8,231 bases of DNA from a bacterium (lineage in GTDB: Archaea; Thermoplasmatota; Thermoplasmata; Lutacidiplasmatales; UBA184): NCBI GenBank assembly GCA_021832495.1, contig JAKBKR010000075.1, forward strand, positions 1 through 8,231. Direction: 5' to 3'. Position 1 is the stretch's first letter. Each line of letters opens with the position of its first letter. The notes under the pieces were generated by a model that saw nothing but the letters and a program-made list of their open reading frames with translations, ran no database searches and was not told the origin of the DNA. Made by a program: the position numbers and the translations under genes. Below, one piece after another: positions 1 through 6,255 of the stretch.

Positions 1-120
1 CGGGCTTGGTCCTCGCCTCGGTACTCGCTGTCCCGTGGATGAATTCTGGCATGTCAATACTTTTTCCCATTAGCTGCAAAAACCCTCTCTGAGCTACCCG
101 CGTGGCCTGGTCGGACATGG
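1..120. other. Left-edge non-coding or partial upstream region
   Basis: I see no confident gene here. One plus-strand frame is open from the window edge to a TGA at 90-92 and would encode a short hydrophobic stretch of 29 residues, which could be the tail of an upstream gene, but there is no recognisable motif. A T5 run at 61-65 could contribute to termination of an upstream transcript. I found no tRNA or other RNA structure by eye. Confidence 0.3.
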
Positions 121-122
121 GT

Positions 123-133
123 AAACTTAAAAG
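123..133 (+). promoter_or_regulatory. Likely TATA-box promoter of the rps13 operon
   Basis: The A/T-rich block AAACTTAAAAG stands out in GC-rich surroundings and resembles an archaeal TATA element preceded by purines. A start site about 25 nt downstream (near 150-156) would give a leader of about 20 nt, just long enough to hold the Shine-Dalgarno at 163-167. A nearly identical core (CTTAAATA) lies upstream of alba in this window, which supports the assignment. The transcription start is inferred. Confidence 0.55.
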
Positions 134-162
134 GAAGTAGATATTCGGAACTTCGCTCTAAC

Positions 163-167
163 GGAGG
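163..167 (+). promoter_or_regulatory. Ribosome-binding site fixing the GTG start of rps13
   Basis: GGAGG lies 7 nt before the GTG at 175. It decides the start of the S13 gene and shows that the unusual N-terminal extension is translated rather than an artefact of choosing an upstream start. Confidence 0.75.
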
Positions 168-174
168 AATCGTA

Positions 175-807
175 GTGCCAGGAAAGAAGGAAGCGGAAGG
201 AGCCGGCGCCGATGCAGCCCCTTCGACCGCTTCGAACACACCGAAGCCGAAGAAGGGCGGTGAGAAGAAGGGAAAGGGTGGTGCCCCGGAGGCCAAGGCG
301 GCCGCTCCGGCCCCGGAGAACCCGAACTTCCGTCACATCGTGCGCTTTGCCAACACCGACCTCGATGGCAAGCGACCCATGCTCATGGCCCTCACCGACG
401 TCAAGGGGGTTGGTCGTCGAGTGGCCGAGACGGTCGCCCATCTTTCCGGACTTGATCCCACCAAGCGGCTCGGCGATTACAGCGAGCCGGAGACAGAGAA
501 CTTAGAGGAACTACTGCTCGGCTTTTACGGCAAGGTCCCGAACTGGCTTGTCAACCACCGTTTGGACCGGGCCACGGGAGAGAATCATCACTATGTGGCC
601 GCGGAGCTCGATACGGTCATCCGCGATGATGTCAATCTGATGCGGATGATCCGGTGCTACCGAGGAATCCGTCACGAGCGGGGCCAGAAGGTCCGGGGCC
701 AGCGCACCCGTTCCAATGGCCGCACAGGCATGGCCGCCGGTGTGATGAAGAAGAGCCTGCAAGAGGCCGCGAAAGCGGCCAAGTCCACCGACAAGAAGGA
801 GAAGTAG
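175..807 (+). CDS. rps13: 30S ribosomal protein S13 (uS13) with a long N-terminal extension
   Basis: uS13 sits in the head of the small ribosomal subunit, contacts 16S rRNA and the P-site tRNA, and bridges to the large subunit. The protein has 210 residues. The conserved domain runs from about residue 52 to 185: a helix-two-turns-helix region with KGVGRR near 77-82, and the C-terminal family signature around 162-184 (RGIRHERG followed by VRGQRTRSNGR). Archaeal S13 is usually about 150 residues. Here the first 50 or so residues are a low-complexity Ala/Pro/Lys/Gly-rich extension, and the last 15 are Lys/Ala-rich. Start is GTG with GGAGG 7 nt upstream. It is the first gene of the operon, 6 nt before rps4. 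The identity is certain; the role of the extension is unknown. Confidence 0.96.
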   Translation: MPGKKEAEGAGADAAPSTASNTPKPKKGGEKKGKGGAPEAKAAAPAPENPNFRHIVRFANTDLDGKRPMLMALTDVKGVGRRVAETVAHLSGLDPTKRLGDYSEPETENLEELLLGFYGKVPNWLVNHRLDRATGENHHYVAAELDTVIRDDVNLMRMIRCYRGIRHERGQKVRGQRTRSNGRTGMAAGVMKKSLQEAAKAAKSTDKKEK

Positions 808-813
808 GAGCAC

Positions 814-1395
814 ATGGGAGATCCAAAATTTTTGCGTAGGACCTTCGAGCGGCCCAAACATCCGTGGGAAGAGGTCCGGATGGCCGAGGAGAACAAGCTC
901 CTCACCAAGTATGGCCTCAAGAACAAGCGAGAGCTATGGCGTGCCCAGTTCCGACTCCGCAATTACCGGCGGCAGGCAAGAGAGCTTCAGGCCCGGGTCC
1001 GAGCAAAGGAGGTCCAGGCCGAAAAGGAGACAAAAGCTCTCCTCGAATCCTTGGTCCGTATCGGCGCGCTGCCGGTGGGTGCCAACACCCTCGACGACAT
1101 CCTTTCCCTCACCCTCGACTCCCTGCTTGAGCGCCGCCTGCAGTGGATCGTCTACGTGAAGGGGCTAGCGAGCACACTCACCGGAGCCCGACAGCTCATC
1201 GTTCACGGACACATCTCGGTCGGCAACCACAAAGTGCGGTCCCCTGGGTTCGTGGTGACCCGGGACGACGAGGTGAAGGTCGCTTACAATGCCTACAGTC
1301 CGTTCCTGGACGAGGCCCACCCGATGCGGGTCTCCATCAAACAAAAGATCGAGAGCGGCAAGGGAGCGCCATCGGCGCCGCCCGCCTCAGGGTGA
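814..1395 (+). CDS. rps4: 30S ribosomal protein S4 (uS4), archaeal type
   Basis: uS4 is a primary 16S rRNA-binding protein that helps start assembly of the small-subunit body. The 193-residue product is the size expected for the archaeal form. The N-terminal part is basic and helical, with a Lys/Arg-rich region around residues 28-66. The S4 RNA-binding domain lies at about 106-155, with the typical ARQLIVHGHISV core at 125-136. The last dozen residues are a Gly/Ala/Pro-rich tail. The ATG follows the rps13 stop by 6 nt, with GGAG at 807-810 overlapping that stop codon, which implies translational coupling. It lacks the N-terminal zinc-finger cysteines found in some bacterial S4 proteins. Confidence 0.96.
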   Translation: MGDPKFLRRTFERPKHPWEEVRMAEENKLLTKYGLKNKRELWRAQFRLRNYRRQARELQARVRAKEVQAEKETKALLESLVRIGALPVGANTLDDILSLTLDSLLERRLQWIVYVKGLASTLTGARQLIVHGHISVGNHKVRSPGFVVTRDDEVKVAYNAYSPFLDEAHPMRVSIKQKIESGKGAPSAPPASG

Positions 1396-1398
1396 AGC

Positions 1399-1782
1399 AT
1401 GGGCAAGGTCGGGATCGCGCACGTCTTCGCATCGTACAACAACATCCACATCACCGTCACGGACATCACCGGTGCCGAGACCTTGGCCAACACCAGTGGT
1501 GGCATGGTCGTCAAGAACGCCCGGGACGAGTCGAGCCCGTATGCTGCGATGAAGGCCGCCGACGCGGTGGCCAGTGTACTGAAGGAAAAGGGCTACGACA
1601 CGCTGCACATCATGGTCCGAGCCCCCGGAGGGAACGGTCCTCGCTCTCCGGGCCCGGGAGCCCAAGCCGCGATCCGCGCTTTGGCGCGGGCCGGCATGAA
1701 GATCGGCCGCATTGAGGACGTCACACCCGTACCCCACGATGGGACCAAGCCCAAGGGAGGGCGGCGGGGACGGCGGGTTTAG
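1399..1782 (+). CDS. rps11: 30S ribosomal protein S11 (uS11)
   Basis: uS11 is on the platform of the small subunit, near the mRNA exit and Shine-Dalgarno helix. The 127-residue protein contains all the family landmarks: HVFASYNNIHITVTD at about 8-22, the TSGG turn at 32-35, PGPGAQAAIRALARAG at 84-99, and the C-terminal IEDVTPVPHDG...GGRRGRRV block at about 104-127. The start ATG is 3 nt after the rps4 stop. The GGTGA at 1391-1395 acts as both the rps4 stop and a Shine-Dalgarno, so translation is probably coupled. Length and ends are normal. Confidence 0.97.
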   Translation: MGKVGIAHVFASYNNIHITVTDITGAETLANTSGGMVVKNARDESSPYAAMKAADAVASVLKEKGYDTLHIMVRAPGGNGPRSPGPGAQAAIRALARAGMKIGRIEDVTPVPHDGTKPKGGRRGRRV

Positions 1783-1797
1783 GCCGTACGTTCGGTC

Positions 1798-1802
1798 GAG
1801 GT
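1798..1802 (+). promoter_or_regulatory. Ribosome-binding site fixing the rpoD start
   Basis: GAGGT lies 8 nt before the ATG at 1811. The reading frame is open further upstream to 1712, inside rps11, but those extra 33 codons have no similarity to subunit D and this site marks the true start. Confidence 0.7.
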
Positions 1803-1810
1803 CAGATACC

Positions 1811-2656
1811 ATGGAGATAGAGATCAAGGAGTTGTCCCCCAAAAAGGCGCAGATCCGCTTCTCAGACACCACAGCGACCGCAGTCAACGCGATCCGCCGC
1901 TCGCTCATCGCCGATATTCCGAAGATGGCCATCGAGGATGTCGAATTCCACCTCGGCACGGTCCACGACGATGCCACCAGTACCGATTACGACCTTTCGA
2001 CCAGTTTGTTCGACGAGGCCATCGCCCTGCGGCTCGGGCTACTGCCCATCCCGACCGGGTCGAAGAACTTCCGGTTCAAGGACAAGTGCACATGCAAGGG
2101 CGAAGGCTGTGCCCATTGCCAGATCGTATACACGATGGACAAGAAAGGGCCCGGTATCGTGTACGCCCGGGACCTTATCCCGCTCGGGGATCCTGAGCTT
2201 GCCATCGCCGAACCGGATGTGCCGATCGTAACGCTCGGTGCCAAGCAGGCGATCCTGGCGTATGCGACGGCGGTAATGGGGACCGGACGCCAGCATGCGA
2301 AGTGGCAGGTGGCCCACTCGGTTGGTTACACGGCACAACCCACGGTGAAGGTTTCCAAGGGTGAGGGCTGCACGGAAGCCTGCTTAAAGAAGGTCGCCAA
2401 CGTCTGCCCGACCCATGTGTTCCAGTACAAAGACGGAGCACTAGACGCGGCGGACCCCGATGCTTGCATCTTGTGCAAGGAGTGCGAGCACGCCTGCACG
2501 CACGGTAGCGTCAAGGTCGACACGGATCCTACCGCGTACATCTTCCGGTTCGAGACGGATGGTTCGATGACCGCCCGCGAGGCACTACGACTTGCGCTGG
2601 AGAACATCGTGACCCAGATCGACGATCTCCGGGACTCGGTCGTCTCCCTCGGTTGA
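1811..2656 (+). CDS. rpoD: DNA-directed RNA polymerase subunit D with ferredoxin-like insertion (Rpo3)
   Basis: Subunit D (Rpo3, homologue of bacterial alpha and eukaryotic Rpb3) pairs with subunit L to start RNA polymerase assembly. The 281-residue protein has the alpha-like dimerisation domain at its start, including ATAVNAIRRSLIADIP at about 22-37 and a matching C-terminal helix after 250. Cysteines 93, 95, 100 and 103 (CxCx4CxxC) fit the zinc loop of Rpb3-type proteins. A ferredoxin-like insertion at about 181-240 has cysteines 187, 191 and 199 (followed by Pro), then 219, 222, 225 and 229. By ferredoxin logic, 219/222/225 plus 199 form one complete [4Fe-4S] site. The other set (187, 191, 229) has only three ligands in unusual spacing. 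It is the last gene of the operon, 28 nt after rps11. The family is certain; cluster content is inferred. Confidence 0.95.
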   Translation: MEIEIKELSPKKAQIRFSDTTATAVNAIRRSLIADIPKMAIEDVEFHLGTVHDDATSTDYDLSTSLFDEAIALRLGLLPIPTGSKNFRFKDKCTCKGEGCAHCQIVYTMDKKGPGIVYARDLIPLGDPELAIAEPDVPIVTLGAKQAILAYATAVMGTGRQHAKWQVAHSVGYTAQPTVKVSKGEGCTEACLKKVANVCPTHVFQYKDGALDAADPDACILCKECEHACTHGSVKVDTDPTAYIFRFETDGSMTAREALRLALENIVTQIDDLRDSVVSLG

Positions 2657-2679
2657 AACGCGTTCCCTTTACCGAGGGA
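2645..2679. terminator. Inverted repeat between convergent rpoD and lyase genes
   Basis: TCCCTCGGT (2645-2653) and ACCGAGGGA (2671-2679) form a perfect 9-bp stem with a 17-nt loop that spans the rpoD stop codon. A second TCCCT at 2664-2668 can pair instead with AGGGA at 2675-2679. The gap between the convergent stop codons is only 28 nt, so this structure is the obvious candidate for ending or stabilising both transcripts. There is no strong T tract after either arm, so termination is inferred from position. Confidence 0.45.
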
Positions 2680-2684
2680 CCGGG

Positions 2685-4085
2685 CTATGCCACGGGGCGT
2701 GTGATCTTGAGGAGCGCTTCACGCCCGAGCAACTGCTCGGTCTCCGCTGGTGAGAGGAGCCCCTCCTTTTCGAGATAGGCCTTCACGGAGATGCCCGCCG
2801 CCGCGGACTTCTTGATGGCCTCGGCGACCTTGAGATAACCTAGTCGGGGCGTCAGGATCGTGGCGATCGAGGAGGAGGCGAGGAGGTAGGTGTTGCACTT
2901 CTCGGGATTGGCGGTGATGCCATCCACGCCCTTCGCAGCGAAGACGGGGAGGAAGTTCGTGAGCAGTTTCATCGAGAACAGGATCTCGAAGCTCATGACG
3001 GGCATCATCACGTTGATCTCGAGCTGGCCCGCTTCGGCAGCAAAGGCCGCCCCCAGGTCGGAGCCGATGATGTGGAAGCAGATCTGGTTCAGGCACTCGG
3101 CGAGGGAGGGATTGACCTTAGCCGGCATGATGGAAGAGCCAGCCTGGACCTCAGGCAGCCGGATCTCGTCGAGCCCTGTGGCGGGGCCGGAGGAGAGTAG
3201 GCGAAGGTCGTTCGAGATCCGGGAAAGTTCGACGGCGAGGCCGCGCAGGAAGCCGGAGGTGGCCAGGGCAGCCCAGCGGCTTTGCATCCCCTCGAAGGGA
3301 TCACGCGAGGGCCGGAATGGGAACCCCGTGGCTCTGGCCAGATGTTGCACCACGAGGGTTCGATAGCCGGACCGAGTGTTGACCCCGGTGCCCACAGCGT
3401 TCCCGCCGAGCGGGACCTCGCAGAGCCCCTCCCGGACCCGGGGGAGCCCGTCCAGCACCCGCTCTAGGACGGAGGCATATGCCCCGAACTCTTCTCCCAG
3501 GGTGATGGGCATGGCATCCTTGAGGTGTGTGCGGCCCGACTTCGGCACGCTGGCGAACTCCTGTTCCTTCGCCCGAAGGCTGTGGACGACTGTGCGGACG
3601 CTCACCTCGAGGTCCTTCAGGGCGAGCAACAGGCCGAGGTTCAAGGCGGTCGGATAGGTGTCGTTCGTGGATTGGCCCATGTTGATGTGATCGTTGGGGG
3701 AGAGGGAAGTGTAGTCCCCGCGGGGCTTCCCGCTCAGCTCGAGGGCGCGGTTCGCCAGGATCTCATTCACGTTCATATTGGTGGAGGTTCCCGCCCCGGC
3801 TTGGAATGCGTCGACGATGATGTCCCGGTCGAACTTTCCTTGTAGGAACTCCTGGGCCGCCTGCTCAATGGCTTTTGATCGTTCGCCGTCGAGCGCACCC
3901 AGTTCCCGGTTGGCTCGCACTGCAGCGAGCTTGATGTAGCCGTAGGCCCGGACGATCGGAGCGGGCACCAAGATCCCACTGACGGGGAAGTTCTCCTGCG
4001 CGCGCAGCGAGTTGATACCGTAGTACGCTTCTTGAGGAATCTCCCGTTCTCCGATCGAATCCCGCTCCACCCGAACCGCCTTCAT
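2685..4085 (-). CDS. aspA: Aspartate ammonia-lyase (aspartase), class II fumarase/aspartase superfamily
   Basis: Predicted reaction: L-aspartate to fumarate plus ammonia, in the cytoplasm, as a homotetramer. From the ATG at 4085 the protein has 466 residues, normal for the family. The three conserved regions are present: GAGTSTNMN at 97-105, GQSTNDTYPTA at 137-147 with SGRTHLKDA at 183-191, and GSSIMPAKVNP at 316-326. S317, K323 and N325 should be the catalytic serine and carboxylate-binding residues, matching Bacillus aspartase numbering with an offset of one. The stretches QAGAGTS, NDLRLLSSGP and LPEVQAGSSIMPAK are aspartase-like, where class II fumarases typically have TGSGTQ and PENEPGSS. 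A GTG at 4097 is an alternative start; the ATG is preferred for its family-like N-terminus and a GGTGG 8 nt upstream. Fumarase activity cannot be excluded. It is transcribed towards rpoD. Confidence 0.85.
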   Translation of the reverse strand: MKAVRVERDSIGEREIPQEAYYGINSLRAQENFPVSGILVPAPIVRAYGYIKLAAVRANRELGALDGERSKAIEQAAQEFLQGKFDRDIIVDAFQAGAGTSTNMNVNEILANRALELSGKPRGDYTSLSPNDHINMGQSTNDTYPTALNLGLLLALKDLEVSVRTVVHSLRAKEQEFASVPKSGRTHLKDAMPITLGEEFGAYASVLERVLDGLPRVREGLCEVPLGGNAVGTGVNTRSGYRTLVVQHLARATGFPFRPSRDPFEGMQSRWAALATSGFLRGLAVELSRISNDLRLLSSGPATGLDEIRLPEVQAGSSIMPAKVNPSLAECLNQICFHIIGSDLGAAFAAEAGQLEINVMMPVMSFEILFSMKLLTNFLPVFAAKGVDGITANPEKCNTYLLASSSIATILTPRLGYLKVAEAIKKSAAAGISVKAYLEKEGLLSPAETEQLLGREALLKITRPVA

Positions 4086-4204
4086 GCTCAGGACCACCCG
4101 GGGCGCGTACTCCTACAAGCCCATGAACCTTGCCCTAGCCCCCCGGATGGGGGCGGGAGGGGACTGGGGGCAAAGGACAATACCCCCCGCCGTTTCATAG
4201 GACC
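4086..4204. promoter_or_regulatory. Divergent intergenic region with G-tracts and inverted repeats
   Basis: This 119-nt gap must hold the promoters of both the lyase (leftward) and the membrane protein (rightward). I do not see a convincing TATA box on either strand. It is dominated by C6 tracts at 4139-4144 and 4183-4188 flanking four G runs. CCTTGCCC (4128-4135) is an imperfect inverted copy of GGGCAAAGG (4168-4176), so several competing hairpins are possible. Confidence 0.5.
4149..4170 (+). other. Canonical G-quadruplex motif
   Basis: Four G runs of 5, 3, 4 and 5 bases are separated by loops of 1, 1 and 3 bases, which satisfies the G3+N1-7 rule with short loops. It lies 35 bases before the ATG of the membrane protein on its coding strand. 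Whether it folds in the cell is not known. Confidence 0.6.
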
Positions 4205-5965
4205 ATGGTGCCGTGGCCGACCATAGTTCTGGACGTGAGTTCGGTCGTCGTCTACACGGCCGTATTGCCGTGTTTCTTGGCCCTGTTCTATCTCTTAGCG
4301 TGGAAGGAGAGCGCAACGTTCCGTGCCATCCCCCTCACTCCCTCGCTCTTTTGGGTGCTTCTCGTGGGAGGGTTCGTCGGGTCGATCGCGAACATACCTT
4401 TCTTCTTTTTCCACGGCTCCATCATGGCGGTCAACGTAGGGGGGGCCCTCGTCCCCGTTGCCATCGGTCTGACCCTCCTTGTGGCGACGGTTCCGAAAGG
4501 TTCCCGAACCCCGATCGAGGTTGGTCTGGGCCTCTGGGTTCTCGGTACGGTCATCGCGACCACCCTCGTCGCCTTTCGGGCCCCGAGCCCGTGGATCATC
4601 ATCGGTTACGTGCTTCCATTGCCTGCGTTTCTCGTCTTCCAAGATCTCCACCGGCCCGATGCTCGGGCGATGGCGGTCGGATTGTACGGGATACTGGCGG
4701 TCGTGACGATCGCCACGTTCTTGACCACGCAAGTGATCCCTTCGGAGGGGATCGTCTCGGTCTTCCCGAACTATCTCCTTCCTCCATTTCTGGCCGCCGT
4801 ACTCGCCATCAGCTTCCAATCCCTGCGAAAGGAAGGGTTGGCCTTTGCTTTGCCCCTAGCTTACGCCTGTGCCACGTTCGGGGACCTGGTCGGCGCCGAC
4901 ATCGTCCATCAACCCTCCCTGTATGCTCCTGGGGTGCCACCCATACTGGGAGCGATTGGTGGTGCGGGCTATGAGGACCTGGTCTACCTCTCCGGCCTCA
5001 TCGCTATCGGGATCACTTTCGGTTTCGTCATTCTCTTGGAGCGCATGCGTGGGGCCCACCCTCCGGAACCCTACGGATACCGACCGGGGGGCATCGCCCG
5101 GGCGATCGACAGCTTTGAACGATTGCGATACTCCGAAGTGGCTTCCCAATCTCTTGTGGCCGTGGATGCGCGAGCCGCGCGGATACGCGACCATATAGGT
5201 CTCCCGATCGGGAGTCCGGACATCGGAGTGGCGGGCATCCCCTCGAATCCCCTCGTCGCCGCAGACTACGCGAACCTTTCGGTCGCTGCCCACCGCTCGG
5301 CGCCCGAACGCGAGAGCGCCTACCGTGCGCTCACCACGGGGTTCTATCTTCTGGGGGCCCTTGATCTCCTGTTGCAGCGGAGGCTCGCCACGATCGCACA
5401 GCGGGTACAGGCATTCCTCATCGATCTCGTGGTGACGATGGTCCCGGCGGGTTTGGCCTTGCTGGGTGTCTACCGATTCTGGCAGTTGACCGGGGTGAGT
5501 TCGGCCCTCAACAGCATGGACTATGAAGCCGCCCTGCTCGCCGCCTCGAGCTATCCGTTTGTGGTCTTCGTTGTGGCGGAGTGGTGGTGGGGTGTGACTC
5601 CGGGCAAGCGGCTCTTAGGACTTCAGGTATGGAACCGGGATTTCACGCGGCCCGGGCTCGTGGAGTCCCTCGGGCGCAACATTCCGAAGCTTGTGACAAC
5701 GACCGCCCTCGTGTATGGATTCGGGATTGCCGTCCCTCTCTTCTATGCTGGGTGGGACTCGAGCACGGCGGGGGTGGCGATCTTCCTTGGCGGGATCATT
5801 GTGGCCGCGATGGCAGGCGCGGTCGCCTTTGTGGTGGTCGCCACGAATCCCTTCCGCCGACGGGTGGGCGACCTTCTTACGGGAACGCTGGTCGGGACCG
5901 GGTCGCCTAAGCCGGCCCTTTCGGGGCCGCATCCAGCCCCAACTCCCCGATCCGGGACAATGTGA
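4205..5965 (+). CDS. Multi-pass membrane protein: DUF1614-like N-terminus fused to RDD domain
   Basis: The function is unknown. The 586-residue protein has about nine hydrophobic segments in the first 280 residues (roughly 6-32, 48-69, 73-97, 104-124, 130-146, 156-176, 190-205, 212-230, 258-278). The block at 226-266 (GDLVGADIVHQPSLY, then IGGAGYEDLVYLSGL) resembles the conserved end of DUF1614 membrane proteins. Residues 281-395 are mostly polar. An RDD domain follows: R400 and D408 in RVQAFLID, then WWGVTPGKRLLGLQVWNRDF at about 461-480, RNIPK at 491-495, and a closing GDLLTGTLV at 555-563, with about four more helices. RDD domains are small membrane modules, sometimes linked to ion transport. 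The Shine-Dalgarno is weak (AGGA only 2 nt from the ATG), so a start at GTG 4208 or a leaderless transcript is possible. The 3' end overlaps alba by 59 bp. Confidence 0.8.
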   Translation: MVPWPTIVLDVSSVVVYTAVLPCFLALFYLLAWKESATFRAIPLTPSLFWVLLVGGFVGSIANIPFFFFHGSIMAVNVGGALVPVAIGLTLLVATVPKGSRTPIEVGLGLWVLGTVIATTLVAFRAPSPWIIIGYVLPLPAFLVFQDLHRPDARAMAVGLYGILAVVTIATFLTTQVIPSEGIVSVFPNYLLPPFLAAVLAISFQSLRKEGLAFALPLAYACATFGDLVGADIVHQPSLYAPGVPPILGAIGGAGYEDLVYLSGLIAIGITFGFVILLERMRGAHPPEPYGYRPGGIARAIDSFERLRYSEVASQSLVAVDARAARIRDHIGLPIGSPDIGVAGIPSNPLVAADYANLSVAAHRSAPERESAYRALTTGFYLLGALDLLLQRRLATIAQRVQAFLIDLVVTMVPAGLALLGVYRFWQLTGVSSALNSMDYEAALLAASSYPFVVFVVAEWWWGVTPGKRLLGLQVWNRDFTRPGLVESLGRNIPKLVTTTALVYGFGIAVPLFYAGWDSSTAGVAIFLGGIIVAAMAGAVAFVVVATNPFRRRVGDLLTGTLVGTGSPKPALSGPHPAPTPRSGTM

Positions 5966-6245
5966 TCTCGATCGTCGAGACGTTCGTGTCCTTTCCCGCC
6001 CGGTTGACGAGGCGTTCGGTGCCGATCGCGACGTTCTTGATCTGGATCTTACCTTCGACGATCTTGTGGCGCCGCGCCACCTCCGCCACATCGACGGCGT
6101 GAGCGATCGAGTTCCCGCGTGCCTTGATTCGCACTTCCGTGAGTCCGCTGCTGAATTGGCCGATCACCTCGAACACGTACGTCATCACGGGTTTCGTCCC
6201 GATGTAGACCGTCGCGTCCTGGGAAGTTCTACCTTGGGCCGACAC
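5907..6245 (-). CDS. alba: DNA/RNA-binding chromatin protein Alba
   Basis: Alba is a small dimeric archaeal chromatin protein that coats DNA and also binds RNA. The 112-residue product matches the family along its length: VYIGTKPVMTYV at 13-24, EVRIKARGNSIAHAVDVAEVA at about 37-57, and VSTIEITL at 89-96. Start is GTG at 6245, with GAGGT 5 nt upstream; an in-frame TAG two codons before the GTG rules out a longer protein. By alignment from memory with Sulfolobus Alba, the acetylated Lys16 is replaced by T17 while Lys17 is kept (K18), and the second Arg of the KARGR loop is N45. A tail of about 13 residues (from G100) follows the core. Its 3' end overlaps the convergent membrane-protein gene, and a 32-codon ORF lies directly upstream on the same strand. 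Confidence 0.94.
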   Translation of the reverse strand: MSAQGRTSQDATVYIGTKPVMTYVFEVIGQFSSGLTEVRIKARGNSIAHAVDVAEVARRHKIVEGKIQIKNVAIGTERLVNRAGKDTNVSTIEITLSRIGELGLDAAPKGPA

Positions 6246-6250
6246 GGTCT

Positions 6251-6255
6251 ACCTC
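6251..6255 (-). promoter_or_regulatory. Alba ribosome-binding site overlapping the leader-ORF stop
   Basis: Read on the minus strand, GAGGT lies 5 nt before the alba GTG. Its first two bases are the last two of the TGA that ends the upstream 32-codon ORF, so ribosomes finishing the short ORF would cover or hand over at this site. Confidence 0.65.

Noticed and set aside
3..92. Tail of an upstream membrane protein at the left edge
   Set aside because: Only 29 residues are visible, other frames are also partly open, and no motif supports it; recorded only as a possibility.
117..140. Tiny ORF starting at the ATG at 117 before rps13
   Set aside because: Only seven codons, overlapping the predicted TATA element, with no ribosome-binding site.
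1712..1810. Upstream in-frame extension of rpoD inside rps11
   Set aside because: The added residues are not subunit D-like, and a Shine-Dalgarno at 1798-1802 marks the ATG at 1811.
5966..5980. TCTCGA-TCG-TCGAGA hairpin just after the membrane-protein stop, as a terminator
   Set aside because: It encodes the conserved VSTIEI motif of Alba on the other strand, there is no T tract, and a 6-bp stem is easily explained by coding constraint.
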